Below, piece by piece: positions 31,122-39,087 of a stretch of 64,000 bases of DNA (positions are counted from its first letter, which is position 1; each line of letters opens with the position of its first letter). The notes under the pieces were generated by a model. It saw nothing but the letters and a program-made list of their open reading frames with translations, did no database searches and was not told the origin of the DNA. The translations under genes and the position numbers were made by a program. This DNA comes from Beduini massiliensis (GTDB lineage: Bacteria > Bacillota_I > Bacilli_A > Erysipelotrichales > Coprobacillaceae). Location: NCBI RefSeq assembly GCF_000829905.1, contig NZ_CDPP01000006.1:765177-829176 (forward strand). Reading direction: 5' to 3'.

Positions 31122-32564
31122 ATGAAATACAAATGTATTATAGGGATTGTGATGGTTGTTGTGATGAGTATGGTTGTCTATATGACGGTTAAAACACCAA
31201 AGGAACCTGCTAATCTTATTTTCTCGGGGGAGCGTTCTAAAGTAAAGAAACAGGATGAGGAAAGAAAAAATACTTATGTTATTGGGGTTTCACAACTACC
31301 GTCTAATACTCATCCCTATTTACAACAAAGTGATTCCACACAAATAATCAATCAGTTAGTCTATCCCTCTTTAGTTCATATTAATAAAGGAAATTTTGAG
31401 TATCTTTTAGCTGACAGCATTCTTTTAAAAGAGCAGGGAACAAAAGCCCTTATAACAATCAAAAAAGACCTCAAATTCAGCGATGGAAGCTCGTTAACTG
31501 CAAAAGATGTCTTATATAGTTATTATTATCTAAACCATCCAGATGTAAATTATGAGGGGAAAAACACCTATTTATGTATTAAAGGAATGAAAGACTATCA
31601 GAGCGGTAAAGCACAGGACATCAGTGGCATAAAAGAATTAGATGAACAAACTTTAGAAATCCAATTTGCTGAACTTAATTCCAATATATTTTATTGTTTT
31701 GAACTTCCTATTCTAAAAGAGCAAAATGGTGCCTATCCATATTCCAATAACACACAAAGACATCTTGGGGCAGGAGAATATAAAATAGAAAGCCTGTCTT
31801 TATATGATCAAGTCACGTTGATTAAAAATGAATATAACACAACTAAAACAACATACCAAAAAATAAAATTAGTCACTGCGGATCTGCTTGCATTAAATGA
31901 GCAGGAAATAGATACGATGGTTATTTCTAAAAACAGTCTTGATGCCATAAAACAGTTGGGTGCCTATCGTATTTATGAATATTCAAGCAGACAAAGAGAT
32001 TTTCTGATGTTTAATGTAAATAATGATTTGATGTCTGAAGCAGAAAACAGAAGAGTTATTGCTGATGCTTTAAATACAGAAGAAGTGGTGAATGCTGTTT
32101 ATGAAGACGGAAGTGTATCTAAAGGAATTTTATCCGGCGATAAAGAAAAGCCGAATTATTTATCTTTAAAAAAGAAGAGTGAAAACGTATTAAATCAATC
32201 TGTTTTATTTCAACACACTTATGATGGCGAAGGTGTAGGGTTGTTTGAAACGCTTAAAAGTCAGCTGCAAGACAAGGTAGTTCTGGCTAATCGAATGGTG
32301 GGATTACAGACGTTATCTATTGATGATTCAGATATAGCGTTTTATCACTATTCAGGAATCATTGAAGATGTGTTGAATAGTTTTGATTTGGATGGTTACT
32401 TCTTGCAGTTGAATGATTGCGAATTAAAACAAAATGCAGACTTACTGGAAAAATATCTAACGCAGGAAACCTTATGTATCCCTCTTCATAATGAAAGCTA
32501 CTATGTTATCGAATTAAATAAAAAAGCATCAGTTGATATATGGAATCTTATGGATGCTTATTAG
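31122..32564 (+). CDS. Family 5 extracellular solute-binding-like protein, membrane-anchored
   Basis: 480 residues. An uncleaved-looking signal or anchor helix (residues ~4-22) is followed by a family-5 (oligopeptide-type) binding fold. Visible motifs are YVIGVSQLPSNTHPYLQQSD, LIFSDGSSLTAKDVLYSYYY-like (KFSDGSSLTAKDV) and FNVNNDLMSEAENRRVIADA. No lipobox cysteine is present and no permease or ATPase genes lie next to it, which is unusual for a transport binding protein. It is shorter than the typical 530-600 residues. GGAGGG precedes the ATG, 39 bases after the giant surface protein, and co-expression with it is likely. It may act as a sensor or orphan receptor; that is inference. Confidence 0.75.
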   Translation: MKYKCIIGIVMVVVMSMVVYMTVKTPKEPANLIFSGERSKVKKQDEERKNTYVIGVSQLPSNTHPYLQQSDSTQIINQLVYPSLVHINKGNFEYLLADSILLKEQGTKALITIKKDLKFSDGSSLTAKDVLYSYYYLNHPDVNYEGKNTYLCIKGMKDYQSGKAQDISGIKELDEQTLEIQFAELNSNIFYCFELPILKEQNGAYPYSNNTQRHLGAGEYKIESLSLYDQVTLIKNEYNTTKTTYQKIKLVTADLLALNEQEIDTMVISKNSLDAIKQLGAYRIYEYSSRQRDFLMFNVNNDLMSEAENRRVIADALNTEEVVNAVYEDGSVSKGILSGDKEKPNYLSLKKKSENVLNQSVLFQHTYDGEGVGLFETLKSQLQDKVVLANRMVGLQTLSIDDSDIAFYHYSGIIEDVLNSFDLDGYFLQLNDCELKQNADLLEKYLTQETLCIPLHNESYYVIELNKKASVDIWNLMDAY

Positions 32565-32628
32565 AAAAAGAGGAGCAAATAGATTAAATTCAGCCGATGG
32601 TTAAACTACATAAAAAGGATAAAAAAAG

Positions 32629-32657
32629 ACACCGGAGTTAAAAGATTCCGGTGTTTT
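32629..32657. terminator. Bidirectional terminator
   Basis: ACACCGGA and TCCGGTGT form a perfect 8-bp stem, with A-run on the left and TTTT on the right, between the binding-protein gene and the convergent small membrane gene. Confidence 0.85.
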
Positions 32658-32673
32658 AGATTGCTTGAACACT

Positions 32674-32910
32674 TTATTTTTTATTCTTGGCAAAAAAAGA
32701 ACGATAGATAAAATAGACAATTAAAAGAATAATGATTCTATTTTGAATAATAATCGTGCTTGTATCCATCCAAGGGTATTCAAGATGATGAACAAATTTA
32801 TCATAAAGCTGTGTTAAATAAATTATGATTCCCTCAATTCGTACTAATAAAAATAAACTAATGATGCCTGTTAGTAAATATAATCCTATCTTTTTAATTG
32901 TATGATTCAT
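32674..32910 (-). CDS. Small two-helix membrane protein, unknown
   Basis: 78 residues beginning MNHTIKKIGLYLL. Two hydrophobic segments (about 7-30 and 52-70) flank a short polar loop with HHLEYPWMDTS, and the C-terminus is basic (FFAKNKK). AAAGGAG lies about 12 bases before the ATG and a good terminator follows. No family is recognised. Orphan genes this short are less certain than the rest. Confidence 0.5.
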   Translation of the reverse strand: MNHTIKKIGLYLLTGIISLFLLVRIEGIIIYLTQLYDKFVHHLEYPWMDTSTIIIQNRIIILLIVYFIYRSFFAKNKK

Positions 32911-33083
32911 TTTAGTATACTACTCCTTTTAAATAATCGTATTCATACTATACCATAAAAAACAGATGGTGAATTGCAAAAATATTGAGCAGCATAAAAA
33001 TCCTCTTTGAAATATTTTTATTCTGGTTGGCAATATAATAGATTTATGTTAAAGTCAAAATAGAAATATCAGGGGATAAAGGT

Positions 33084-33970
33084 ATGAATTATTTAGAAAA
33101 TATAAGTGAGCAAATGCAAATAGATGGCATGATCATCAATATTGAGTGTGATAGTAAAAACAGTGATCAAATCTTGGAATACGTACAAACATGGAAGCAG
33201 ATTGGTGTTGTCACAAAGGATATTTATCTCTATGATCGCTTGAAAGTGAAAGAATATCTCAGGCTTTTTGGCCGACTTAATAAAATCGATAGGTATCAGG
33301 ATATCGTTGATATCATGGATCTAAATGAACTTATGAATCTAAGATGTCATCAGCTGACCCATTCGCAGAAAAAAAGAGTGGCGATAGCCAGAGAATTACT
33401 GCGCGATCCTAAAATTATGTATATACAAGAACCGCTGAAGATCTTGATGAAGCCAGTTTTAATATTATATTACGTTGGATCAGTACATTAAAAGAACAGA
33501 TGAAGCTGATTACCACTTCTTTATCTTTAAAATCAACCTTGCTTTTACCGGGCAATCCTTATACTTTATACCAAGGTCAAATGCAAAAGATTTATACCGA
33601 TGATTATTTTGACTTGCTGCGTCAGGAACCATTGATTTATACAAAAATCAGTGCAAAAGTAGAAGATAAAGTATTTTTATTTGACCCGGAAGATATCAGT
33701 TATGTTGAAGCACAAAATTCAAAAACGATTATCTCTGTACGGGACAGTATGTTTCCATGTCAATACACATTAGATGAGTTAGAAGGAAAATTAAAACGAT
33801 TTGGATTTTATCGCTGTCATCGTTCTTACTTAGTCAATATGCAAAAAGTCGAAGAAGTGAAGAAATGGACAAAGAACTCTTATTCGCTTAAATTGAAAAA
33901 TATGGAAGACAAACATGTTCCTCTAGCTAAAGGGAGAATTGATGAATTAAGGGAGCTCTATGATTTTTAG
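33084..33970 (+). pseudogene. ABC-ATPase-like/LytTR fusion regulator broken by a one-base frameshift
   Basis: Two frames together make one 295-residue protein. The first (33084 to about 33434) is a degenerate ABC ATPase: it has HQLTHSQKKRVAIAREL LRDPKI like a signature helix but no Walker A. Translation then leaves frame; one base is missing between 33435 and 33437. The other frame resumes at 33437 with EDLDEASFN, the expected Walker-B region. It continues into a LytTR DNA-binding domain (about 33650-33960; ISYVEAQNSKTI, YRCHRSYLVN). Such fusions typically sit beside a two-gene ABC transporter and control it, as here. The break could be real, a sequencing error or a slippage site. An internal ATG at 33500 could still give a free LytTR domain. 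Confidence 0.8.
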
Positions 33971-33972
33971 GA

Positions 33973-34030
33973 CTCCTTTCAGCTGTTTATAGGCTCCTTT
34001 CGACCTAAATAAGTGGTAAAATGATATAAA
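33973..34030 (+). promoter_or_regulatory. LytTR-type direct-repeat operator and promoter of the ABC genes
   Basis: CTCCTTTC occurs at 33973-33980 and 33994-34001, exactly 21 bases (two helical turns) apart, which is the arrangement LytTR regulators bind. TATAAA at 34025-34030 is the likely -10. No good -35 exists, as expected for an activated promoter. Confidence 0.6.
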
Positions 34031-34063
34031 AGTGTGTAAGATGATTTAAACAGGGGGGATATT

Positions 34064-34906
34064 ATGAAAAATGAGTTAATCATGAAAGATGTCAGTATAT
34101 CTTTTGATGGAAAAAAAGCATTGGATCAACTAAGCTTTGAAGTTTATGAAAACGAAATATTTGGTTTTTTAGGTCCCAGTGGTGCCGGTAAAACAACGAC
34201 AATCAAATTGCTGACAAAGCAGTTGAAAGCAGAAAGCGGCATGATTGAATTGTTTGGTGAAGATATTGACCATGTATCACAGGATACATTTGAAAAAATA
34301 GGCATATTAAGTGACAACAGCGGTGCGTATGAACGCTTTAGCTTATATGATAATATTAAATTCTTTGCAGATATTCGCAGAGTAAATCATGCACGAATTG
34401 ATGAATTATTAAAACGTGTTGGGTTATACGAGGACCGTAATAAAAAGATGAAAAGTTTATCCAGAGGGATGACACAAAGAGCACTGATCGTTCAGGCTGT
34501 ATTGCATAAACCAAAATTATTATTCTTGGATGAACCAACAGCAGCATTAGACCCTTCAACAACGAAAGAAATTCATCAAATGTTGTTGGAACTAAATAGA
34601 GAAGGAACAACAATTTTTCTGACAACACATCGAATGGAAGAAGCAGATCAGTTATGTGATCGTATTGCTTTCTTAAATAAAGGGCATGTGATTGAATCGG
34701 GAAGCCCGGAAGAATTAAAAGTGAAATACGCTAAAGATAAAATGGTGGCTGTATTTAAAGAGAATGGAAAAATAGAATTTGATAAATCATCAGAAGCATT
34801 GCTTCAATTAGCAGAGCTTTCAAAAAATGATGAGCTTATCACATTGCATTCGATTGAACCGACAATCGAAGATATTTTCTTAGAATTAACGAAGGAGGCA
34901 GCATAA
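34064..34906 (+). CDS. ABC transporter ATP-binding protein
   Basis: 280 residues with Walker A GPSGAGKTTT near residue 41, signature SLSRGMTQRA, Walker B LLFLDEPTAALD and H-loop TTHRMEEADQL. The C-terminal tail after residue ~215 is typical of ATPases paired with ABC-2 type permeases. GGGGGG precedes the ATG. The stop overlaps the ATG of the permease gene by one base (TAATG), so the two are coupled. The LytTR-type operator just upstream points to control by the neighbouring regulator. Exported substrate unknown; bacteriocin-type peptides are common for such loci. Confidence 0.92.
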   Translation: MKNELIMKDVSISFDGKKALDQLSFEVYENEIFGFLGPSGAGKTTTIKLLTKQLKAESGMIELFGEDIDHVSQDTFEKIGILSDNSGAYERFSLYDNIKFFADIRRVNHARIDELLKRVGLYEDRNKKMKSLSRGMTQRALIVQAVLHKPKLLFLDEPTAALDPSTTKEIHQMLLELNREGTTIFLTTHRMEEADQLCDRIAFLNKGHVIESGSPEELKVKYAKDKMVAVFKENGKIEFDKSSEALLQLAELSKNDELITLHSIEPTIEDIFLELTKEAA

Positions 34907-35622
34907 TGAAAATCGCCGGATATAAAATAAAAGCATTGTTTATTAAAGATATTAAAAACTTATTCCGTAGTCCTAATGTAGCTTTCATGTTGTTGCTGCC
35001 AATTGGATTTGCTTTCCTTTATACACATATTATGGAAATGCCGGATGAAGCGGGAATGTATGTCTTTAATTTATGTACGATCTTAAATATAGGGGTTGTA
35101 CCTATTTCCATTGTGGCAATGAGCATTGCGGAAGAAAAAGAGAAAAATACACTTCGTACATTGATGCTTTCCAATGTATCAGCCGTTGAATTCATGACAG
35201 CAAAACTGGTATTAGGCATTGTTATGTTCTTAGGTGTGAATGTGTTAGTTTATTTCATTTGCGGAGTAGATATTGCATCGTTTCCTTGGATTATGCTGGT
35301 GATCTTTATTACGTCTTTATCGGCGTTGATGTTTGGGGCAGTGATTGGCTTAATTTCTAAAGATCAGATGGCAACAGGGTACTATTCAACTCCGGTGATG
35401 CTGTTGTTTATGGCACCTATATTTGGGATGATGTCAGAATCAATCAGTAAGATTACACAATTTATTCCCACTCAGTCGATGATGTGGCTGCAAGGTATCG
35501 AAAGTGCCAGTGATCTATTGACAGGAAAAGGATTGTTCTCAATTGCAGTGATTGCCGCATGGATGATTATTTCACTCATAGTGTTTAAATTTGTCTACAA
35601 AAAGAATAGTTTGGACAATTAA
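34906..35622 (+). CDS. ABC-2 type transporter permease
   Basis: 238 residues with about six hydrophobic segments and the short cytoplasmic motif AEEKEKNTLRTLMLSNVS between helices two and three, which is typical of ABC-2 permeases. It starts on the last base of the ATPase stop codon and forms the membrane part of that exporter. Its 3' end contains the promoter of the next gene. Confidence 0.9.
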   Translation: MKIAGYKIKALFIKDIKNLFRSPNVAFMLLLPIGFAFLYTHIMEMPDEAGMYVFNLCTILNIGVVPISIVAMSIAEEKEKNTLRTLMLSNVSAVEFMTAKLVLGIVMFLGVNVLVYFICGVDIASFPWIMLVIFITSLSALMFGAVIGLISKDQMATGYYSTPVMLLFMAPIFGMMSESISKITQFIPTQSMMWLQGIESASDLLTGKGLFSIAVIAAWMIISLIVFKFVYKKNSLDN

Positions 35623-35639
35623 TCGAATATCGTTATAAT
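35611..35639 (+). promoter_or_regulatory. Promoter of the 293-residue membrane protein gene
   Basis: TTGGAC (35611-35616), 17 bases, TATAAT (35634-35639). It overlaps the end of the permease gene. Confidence 0.65.
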
Positions 35640-35659
35640 AAAGGTTAGGAGATGAAGCT

Positions 35660-36541
35660 ATGCATTCGACTAACCTTTTTAAATCTATCTTTTATATCTT
35701 TATTGTCTCTATTTTTATTATCGGTCTTTATTTTTGTACCTCTTTAATAGTGAATGGTACGATTGAAAATTATAATAAAGCCGCATGGTATTATCATTAC
35801 AATCAAGTGGAGATTGACCTTACTTCTAATATAGATGATTTAAAACAGCACTATGTTTCAATGATTGGCTATCAAGATGAACGTTTGTTTCAATTAGAGA
35901 ATCAAGAAGTTTCTGTCTATCAGCTTATTCACTATCCTATAGAGTTAAAAAACGGTGAATTGCCAAAAACAGAGGATGAAATGATTATTTCTTGGGAAAT
36001 AGCCGATTATTTAATTGAGCATTATCAATTAGAGAGTAATCAGGAACTTTTGGGCAGAGAGCTTTTTGATTATCGTATTTGTGGTATTGCGAGTGTTCAG
36101 ATGCAAAATGATTGGGTAGTCTATATCAAAGAAATACCTGATTCTATGACCCAACGTTTATTATTTGCACCGTCTACGGATATGGAGGCTTTGCATACTC
36201 AGCAAGGATTTACCCTAAATCAGCATGATCAAGTGATCGGGTATATGCAAAAGATAATGAAAGCCTTAGATCTTTTTGCGGTTATTAGTTTATTTTGCTT
36301 AGGTGTTGATCTATTACTTAGTAAATTAAGTCATTTTAATATGAAGCAGACATTTATATTAAATGTTTTAGGTATCCTATTAAGTGTTGGCATTATCCGT
36401 GTAAGTGATGGTGTTTTAAATCAATGGTTAAGTGCAATTCCTTATTTACATATGCAAAGACAATGGGGGTATTTGATCGTTCCAATTATATTTATACTGA
36501 TTCTTAATTTGGGGATTAAGAAAATAAAGTTTTTTAATTAA
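35660..36541 (+). CDS. Membrane protein with extracytoplasmic domain, possibly FtsX/MacB-derived
   Basis: 293 residues. One N-terminal helix (about 10-32) is followed by an outside domain of ~160 residues and then three helices near 205-225, 235-255 and 272-290. This 1+3 layout and the phrase LKNGELPKTEDEMIISWE resemble the periplasmic domain of FtsX/MacB-type ABC permeases, where a 'GxLPxxxxEIxxS' phrase is common. No partner ATPase directly follows, though the LytTR-controlled ATPase lies upstream. AGGAG precedes the ATG, and it has its own promoter. The family call is tentative. Confidence 0.6.
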   Translation: MHSTNLFKSIFYIFIVSIFIIGLYFCTSLIVNGTIENYNKAAWYYHYNQVEIDLTSNIDDLKQHYVSMIGYQDERLFQLENQEVSVYQLIHYPIELKNGELPKTEDEMIISWEIADYLIEHYQLESNQELLGRELFDYRICGIASVQMQNDWVVYIKEIPDSMTQRLLFAPSTDMEALHTQQGFTLNQHDQVIGYMQKIMKALDLFAVISLFCLGVDLLLSKLSHFNMKQTFILNVLGILLSVGIIRVSDGVLNQWLSAIPYLHMQRQWGYLIVPIIFILILNLGIKKIKFFN

Positions 36542-36546
36542 CTTCG

Positions 36547-36575
36547 TTGACAAAAATTTGTTTACGTTCTATTAT
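36547..36575 (+). promoter_or_regulatory. trpS promoter
   Basis: TTGACA (36547-36552), 17 bases, TATTAT (36570-36575), just upstream of the T-box leader. Confidence 0.75.
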
Positions 36576-36596
36576 TTTAATAACAAAAAAATTCGC

Positions 36597-36807
36597 TTAA
36601 TCAGGAAGAGTAGCTTGAAAGAGAGATTATAGAGAGTAAGTGGTGGGTGGAAACTTATATCCATGTTCTAGTGAATGGGCCTGATGAGAAGCAAAACGAA
36701 AGGAAACGAGTAGTGGCGCCGCAATTCCTGCGTTATTGGAAACAGACATGATGGTGTTTGAATAGGTGGCGGATCAGTTTTTGTCCTATTGGGCAGAAAC
36801 TTTTTTT
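36597..36807 (+). ncRNA. T-box leader, tryptophan specifier (UGG)
   Basis: Stem I base pairs TCAGG (36599-36603) with CCTGA. The AGTA motif of the specifier loop lies on the 5' side. The 3' side reads GAA-TGG-G, giving a Trp codon at 36676-36678, which fits the downstream gene. A TAAGT/ACTTA distal hairpin is present. The leader ends in a terminator (36777-36807) with seven T. Two TGGC segments could bind the tRNA end: GTGGCGCCGC at 36713 and AGGTGGCGG at 36765. The second is flanked by AATAGG/CCTATT, which competes with the terminator. The C after UGG would pair with a G73 discriminator, as in bacterial tRNA-Trp. Confidence 0.85.
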
Positions 36808-36827
36808 GTTAGAAAGAGGGAAAAATT

Positions 36828-37907
36828 ATGAAAAAAATCATTTTAACAGGAGATCGACCAACCGGTCGCCTACATTTAGGACATTTTGTTGGTTCTTTAA
36901 GAAGACGTGTGGAATTACAGAATTCGGGAGAATTTGATGAAATTTATATTATGATTGCCGATTCACAGGCATTAACCGATAATGCTGATAATCCGGAAAA
37001 GATAAGAAGAAATATCTTAGAAGTAGCTTTAGACTATTTATCAGTTGGACTAGATCCAAAAATAACGACTATGTTTATTCAATCTCAGATTCCGGCATTA
37101 TATGAATTGACTGCTTATTATTTGAATTTGGTAACAGTGGCAAGATTACAACGTAACCCAACCATAAAAGAAGAAATCAAACAAAGGGGATTTGAAACAA
37201 GTATTCCTGCCGGATTCTTAAATTATCCGGTTTCTCAGGCGGCAGATATTACGGCGTTTGAAGCGACTTGTGTTCCCGTTGGTGAAGATCAAATGCCGAT
37301 GATCGAGCAAACGCGTGAAGTAGTGCGTAGTTTTAATCATCTTTACGGGGATGTGTTAGTGGAACCGGAGGGTTTATTATCAGATAATGAAGTGTGTTTG
37401 CGACTGCCGGGAATTGACGGAAAGGCAAAGATGTCCAAATCTTTAGGAAACGGTATTTATTTATCAGATACTCCTGAAGAAGTAAAGAAAAAAGTAATGA
37501 GTATGTACACGGATCCTAATCATTTAAAAGTAGAAGATCCGGGCAGTGTCGAGGGGAACACAGTCTTTATCTATTTAGATGCTTTCTGTAAAGATGAATA
37601 CTTTGAAAAATATCTTCCTGAATACAAGAACTTAGATGAATTAAAAGCCCATTATCAGCGTGGCGGTTTAGGAGATGTGAAGATTAAGCGTTTCTTAAAT
37701 AGTGTATTAGAGGAGATTTTGACACCGATTCGCGAAAGAAGAAAAGAACTGGAAAAAGATATTGATAGTGTGATGAAAGTTTTACAAGATGGTTGTGATA
37801 AGGCGAATGCTAAAGCGAATGCTACTTTAAAGAAGGCAAAAGATGCCATGAAGATTAATTATTTTGATGACCAGGAACATAATATTAAAGATTATTTTCA
37901 AGAATAA
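36828..37907 (+). CDS. trpS: Tryptophanyl-tRNA synthetase
   Basis: 359 residues, class I synthetase that charges tRNA-Trp. The N-terminus holds the HIGH-type motif [12 protein letters not shown] and the middle the KMSKS loop [10 protein letters not shown]. Other TrpRS phrases are [16 protein letters not shown] and the early ADSQALTDN. The length is a little above the common 330 residues because of a C-terminal extension rich in Lys and Ala. GAAAGAGGG lies before the ATG. Expression is gated by the Trp T-box upstream, so it should rise when uncharged tRNA-Trp accumulates. Confidence 0.97.
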   Translation: MKKIILTGDRPTGRLHLGHFVGSLRRRVELQNSGEFDEIYIMIADSQALTDNADNPEKIRRNILEVALDYLSVGLDPKITTMFIQSQIPALYELTAYYLNLVTVARLQRNPTIKEEIKQRGFETSIPAGFLNYPVSQAADITAFEATCVPVGEDQMPMIEQTREVVRSFNHLYGDVLVEPEGLLSDNEVCLRLPGIDGKAKMSKSLGNGIYLSDTPEEVKKKVMSMYTDPNHLKVEDPGSVEGNTVFIYLDAFCKDEYFEKYLPEYKNLDELKAHYQRGGLGDVKIKRFLNSVLEEILTPIRERRKELEKDIDSVMKVLQDGCDKANAKANATLKKAKDAMKINYFDDQEHNIKDYFQE

Positions 37908-37910
37908 TAA

Positions 37911-37936
37911 AAACCGGTGAGGATATTCACCGGTTT
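37911..37936. terminator. Bidirectional terminator between trpS and iadA
   Basis: A perfect 10-bp stem, AAACCGGTGA with TCACCGGTTT, loop GGATAT. It overlaps the stop codon of the convergent minus-strand gene. Confidence 0.88.
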
Positions 37937-39053
37937 ATTCGTATGTTCCTTTGATTAACAATTCTTTATTTTGAATGTGAAGAACACCTTTAATCATTAC
38001 ATCTTGTATTTCATTATTCTCATCCAACAAGAGAAGGTCAGCATCTTTATTAACTTCGATTATTCCCTTGTTGAGGTGTAATCCTTTAGCTACATTGACA
38101 GTGAAGAATGGCAAAGCTTCTTCTATCGTGAATCCGGCAGTCAGCATATAGTTGAACTCTTTAAATAAACAATCGACACTGGATACTCCTATTTTTGTCA
38201 GATGCCCGTCTTCATCATAATGCGACCAGCTGCCTTGTCCGTCGGAACTGATTGTGATGCGTGATAATGGGAGCTGACGCTTTTTCGCTTCTATAATAGC
38301 ATGAGTGGGCTGATGATCGGGACTGGCTGTCATATCAATATATCCTCCCATCTTTAATAGTCGATACGCTTCTTCTAATAAGTGGGGATTTCTTGTCACA
38401 TGGGTAGGACGAAACACTGTAATAGGAATATCCGTTTTTTCCAAGGCTTCAAATACGGGGGCTAACCCCTCTTTTTCATCCCCCATATGCAAAGTCAAAA
38501 TACCGGGTTTTCCACTTAATAAGGCACTGACACGGACATCACTGGCTAAACGAATTAATTCTTGAGGAGTGACATGACTGGAACGATGATCTGACAGGGC
38601 GAGTTTGCAGCCAACGACTTCATCGATAAACAGCACATCTTTCTTGATGTCACCGGTAATGGTGATAGGTGGATACTGATAGGAGCCGCTGATGATCAGA
38701 CAGTTGATTCCTTCTTCTTTTAGAGCCTTCGCTTTGGATAACAGATTTTCAACATCACGACTGATACCGTCCGTTCCTAAAAGACCTAACACAGTAGTAA
38801 TTCCGGCAGCAGTTAATTTAGAAAGGGTAATTTCGGGTGCTTTTGTTTTGAAGCTTCCTTCACCACCCCCTCCGGTAATATGCACATGCTGATCAATGAA
38901 GCCGGGAATTAATTTTTTATGTGTTCCATCTAGGATAGGGAATAGAGTCGTTTCTATGTGATCTTGAATCATTTCAATTTTGTCACTGACTAAAACATCC
39001 TTTTTACCTAAGTAAGTAGGTGAATAGACTTCTATATTTTTAATTAAATACAT
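37935..39053 (-). CDS. iadA: Isoaspartyl dipeptidase (beta-aspartyl peptidase)
   Basis: 372 residues of the amidohydrolase superfamily. Zinc-ligand motif HVHITGGGGEGSF near residue 55, then later TLHMGDEKEG, the FRPTHVTRN region and SDGQGSW with the catalytic aspartate all match IadA. The enzyme cleaves isoAsp dipeptides that arise from protein damage. The start at 39053 is chosen because GGAGGT lies just before it; the longer frame to 39086 would run through a hairpin. It lies 34 bases downstream of the ABC-F gene. The hairpin there covers the ribosome binding site, so translation after readthrough may be restricted. Confidence 0.9.
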   Translation of the reverse strand: MYLIKNIEVYSPTYLGKKDVLVSDKIEMIQDHIETTLFPILDGTHKKLIPGFIDQHVHITGGGGEGSFKTKAPEITLSKLTAAGITTVLGLLGTDGISRDVENLLSKAKALKEEGINCLIISGSYQYPPITITGDIKKDVLFIDEVVGCKLALSDHRSSHVTPQELIRLASDVRVSALLSGKPGILTLHMGDEKEGLAPVFEALEKTDIPITVFRPTHVTRNPHLLEEAYRLLKMGGYIDMTASPDHQPTHAIIEAKKRQLPLSRITISSDGQGSWSHYDEDGHLTKIGVSSVDCLFKEFNYMLTAGFTIEEALPFFTVNVAKGLHLNKGIIEVNKDADLLLLDENNEIQDVMIKGVLHIQNKELLIKGTYE

Positions 39054-39056
39054 AAA

Positions 39057-39077
39057 AATACCTCCGTTAGAGGTATT
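39057..39077 (-). promoter_or_regulatory. Hairpin covering the iadA ribosome binding site; may also terminate the ABC-F transcript
   Basis: AATACCTC and GAGGTATT form a perfect 8-bp stem with loop TAACG on the minus strand. The 3' arm contains the GAGG of the iadA site and TTTTT straddles the arm's end and the ATG. Confidence 0.6.
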
Positions 39078-39087
39078 ATAAAACAAA

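Noticed and set aside
33500..33970. Separate LytTR-only gene
   Set aside because: It continues in the same frame upstream to 33437 and joins a degenerate ABC domain after a one-base shift, so I treat both parts as one broken gene, although internal initiation is possible.
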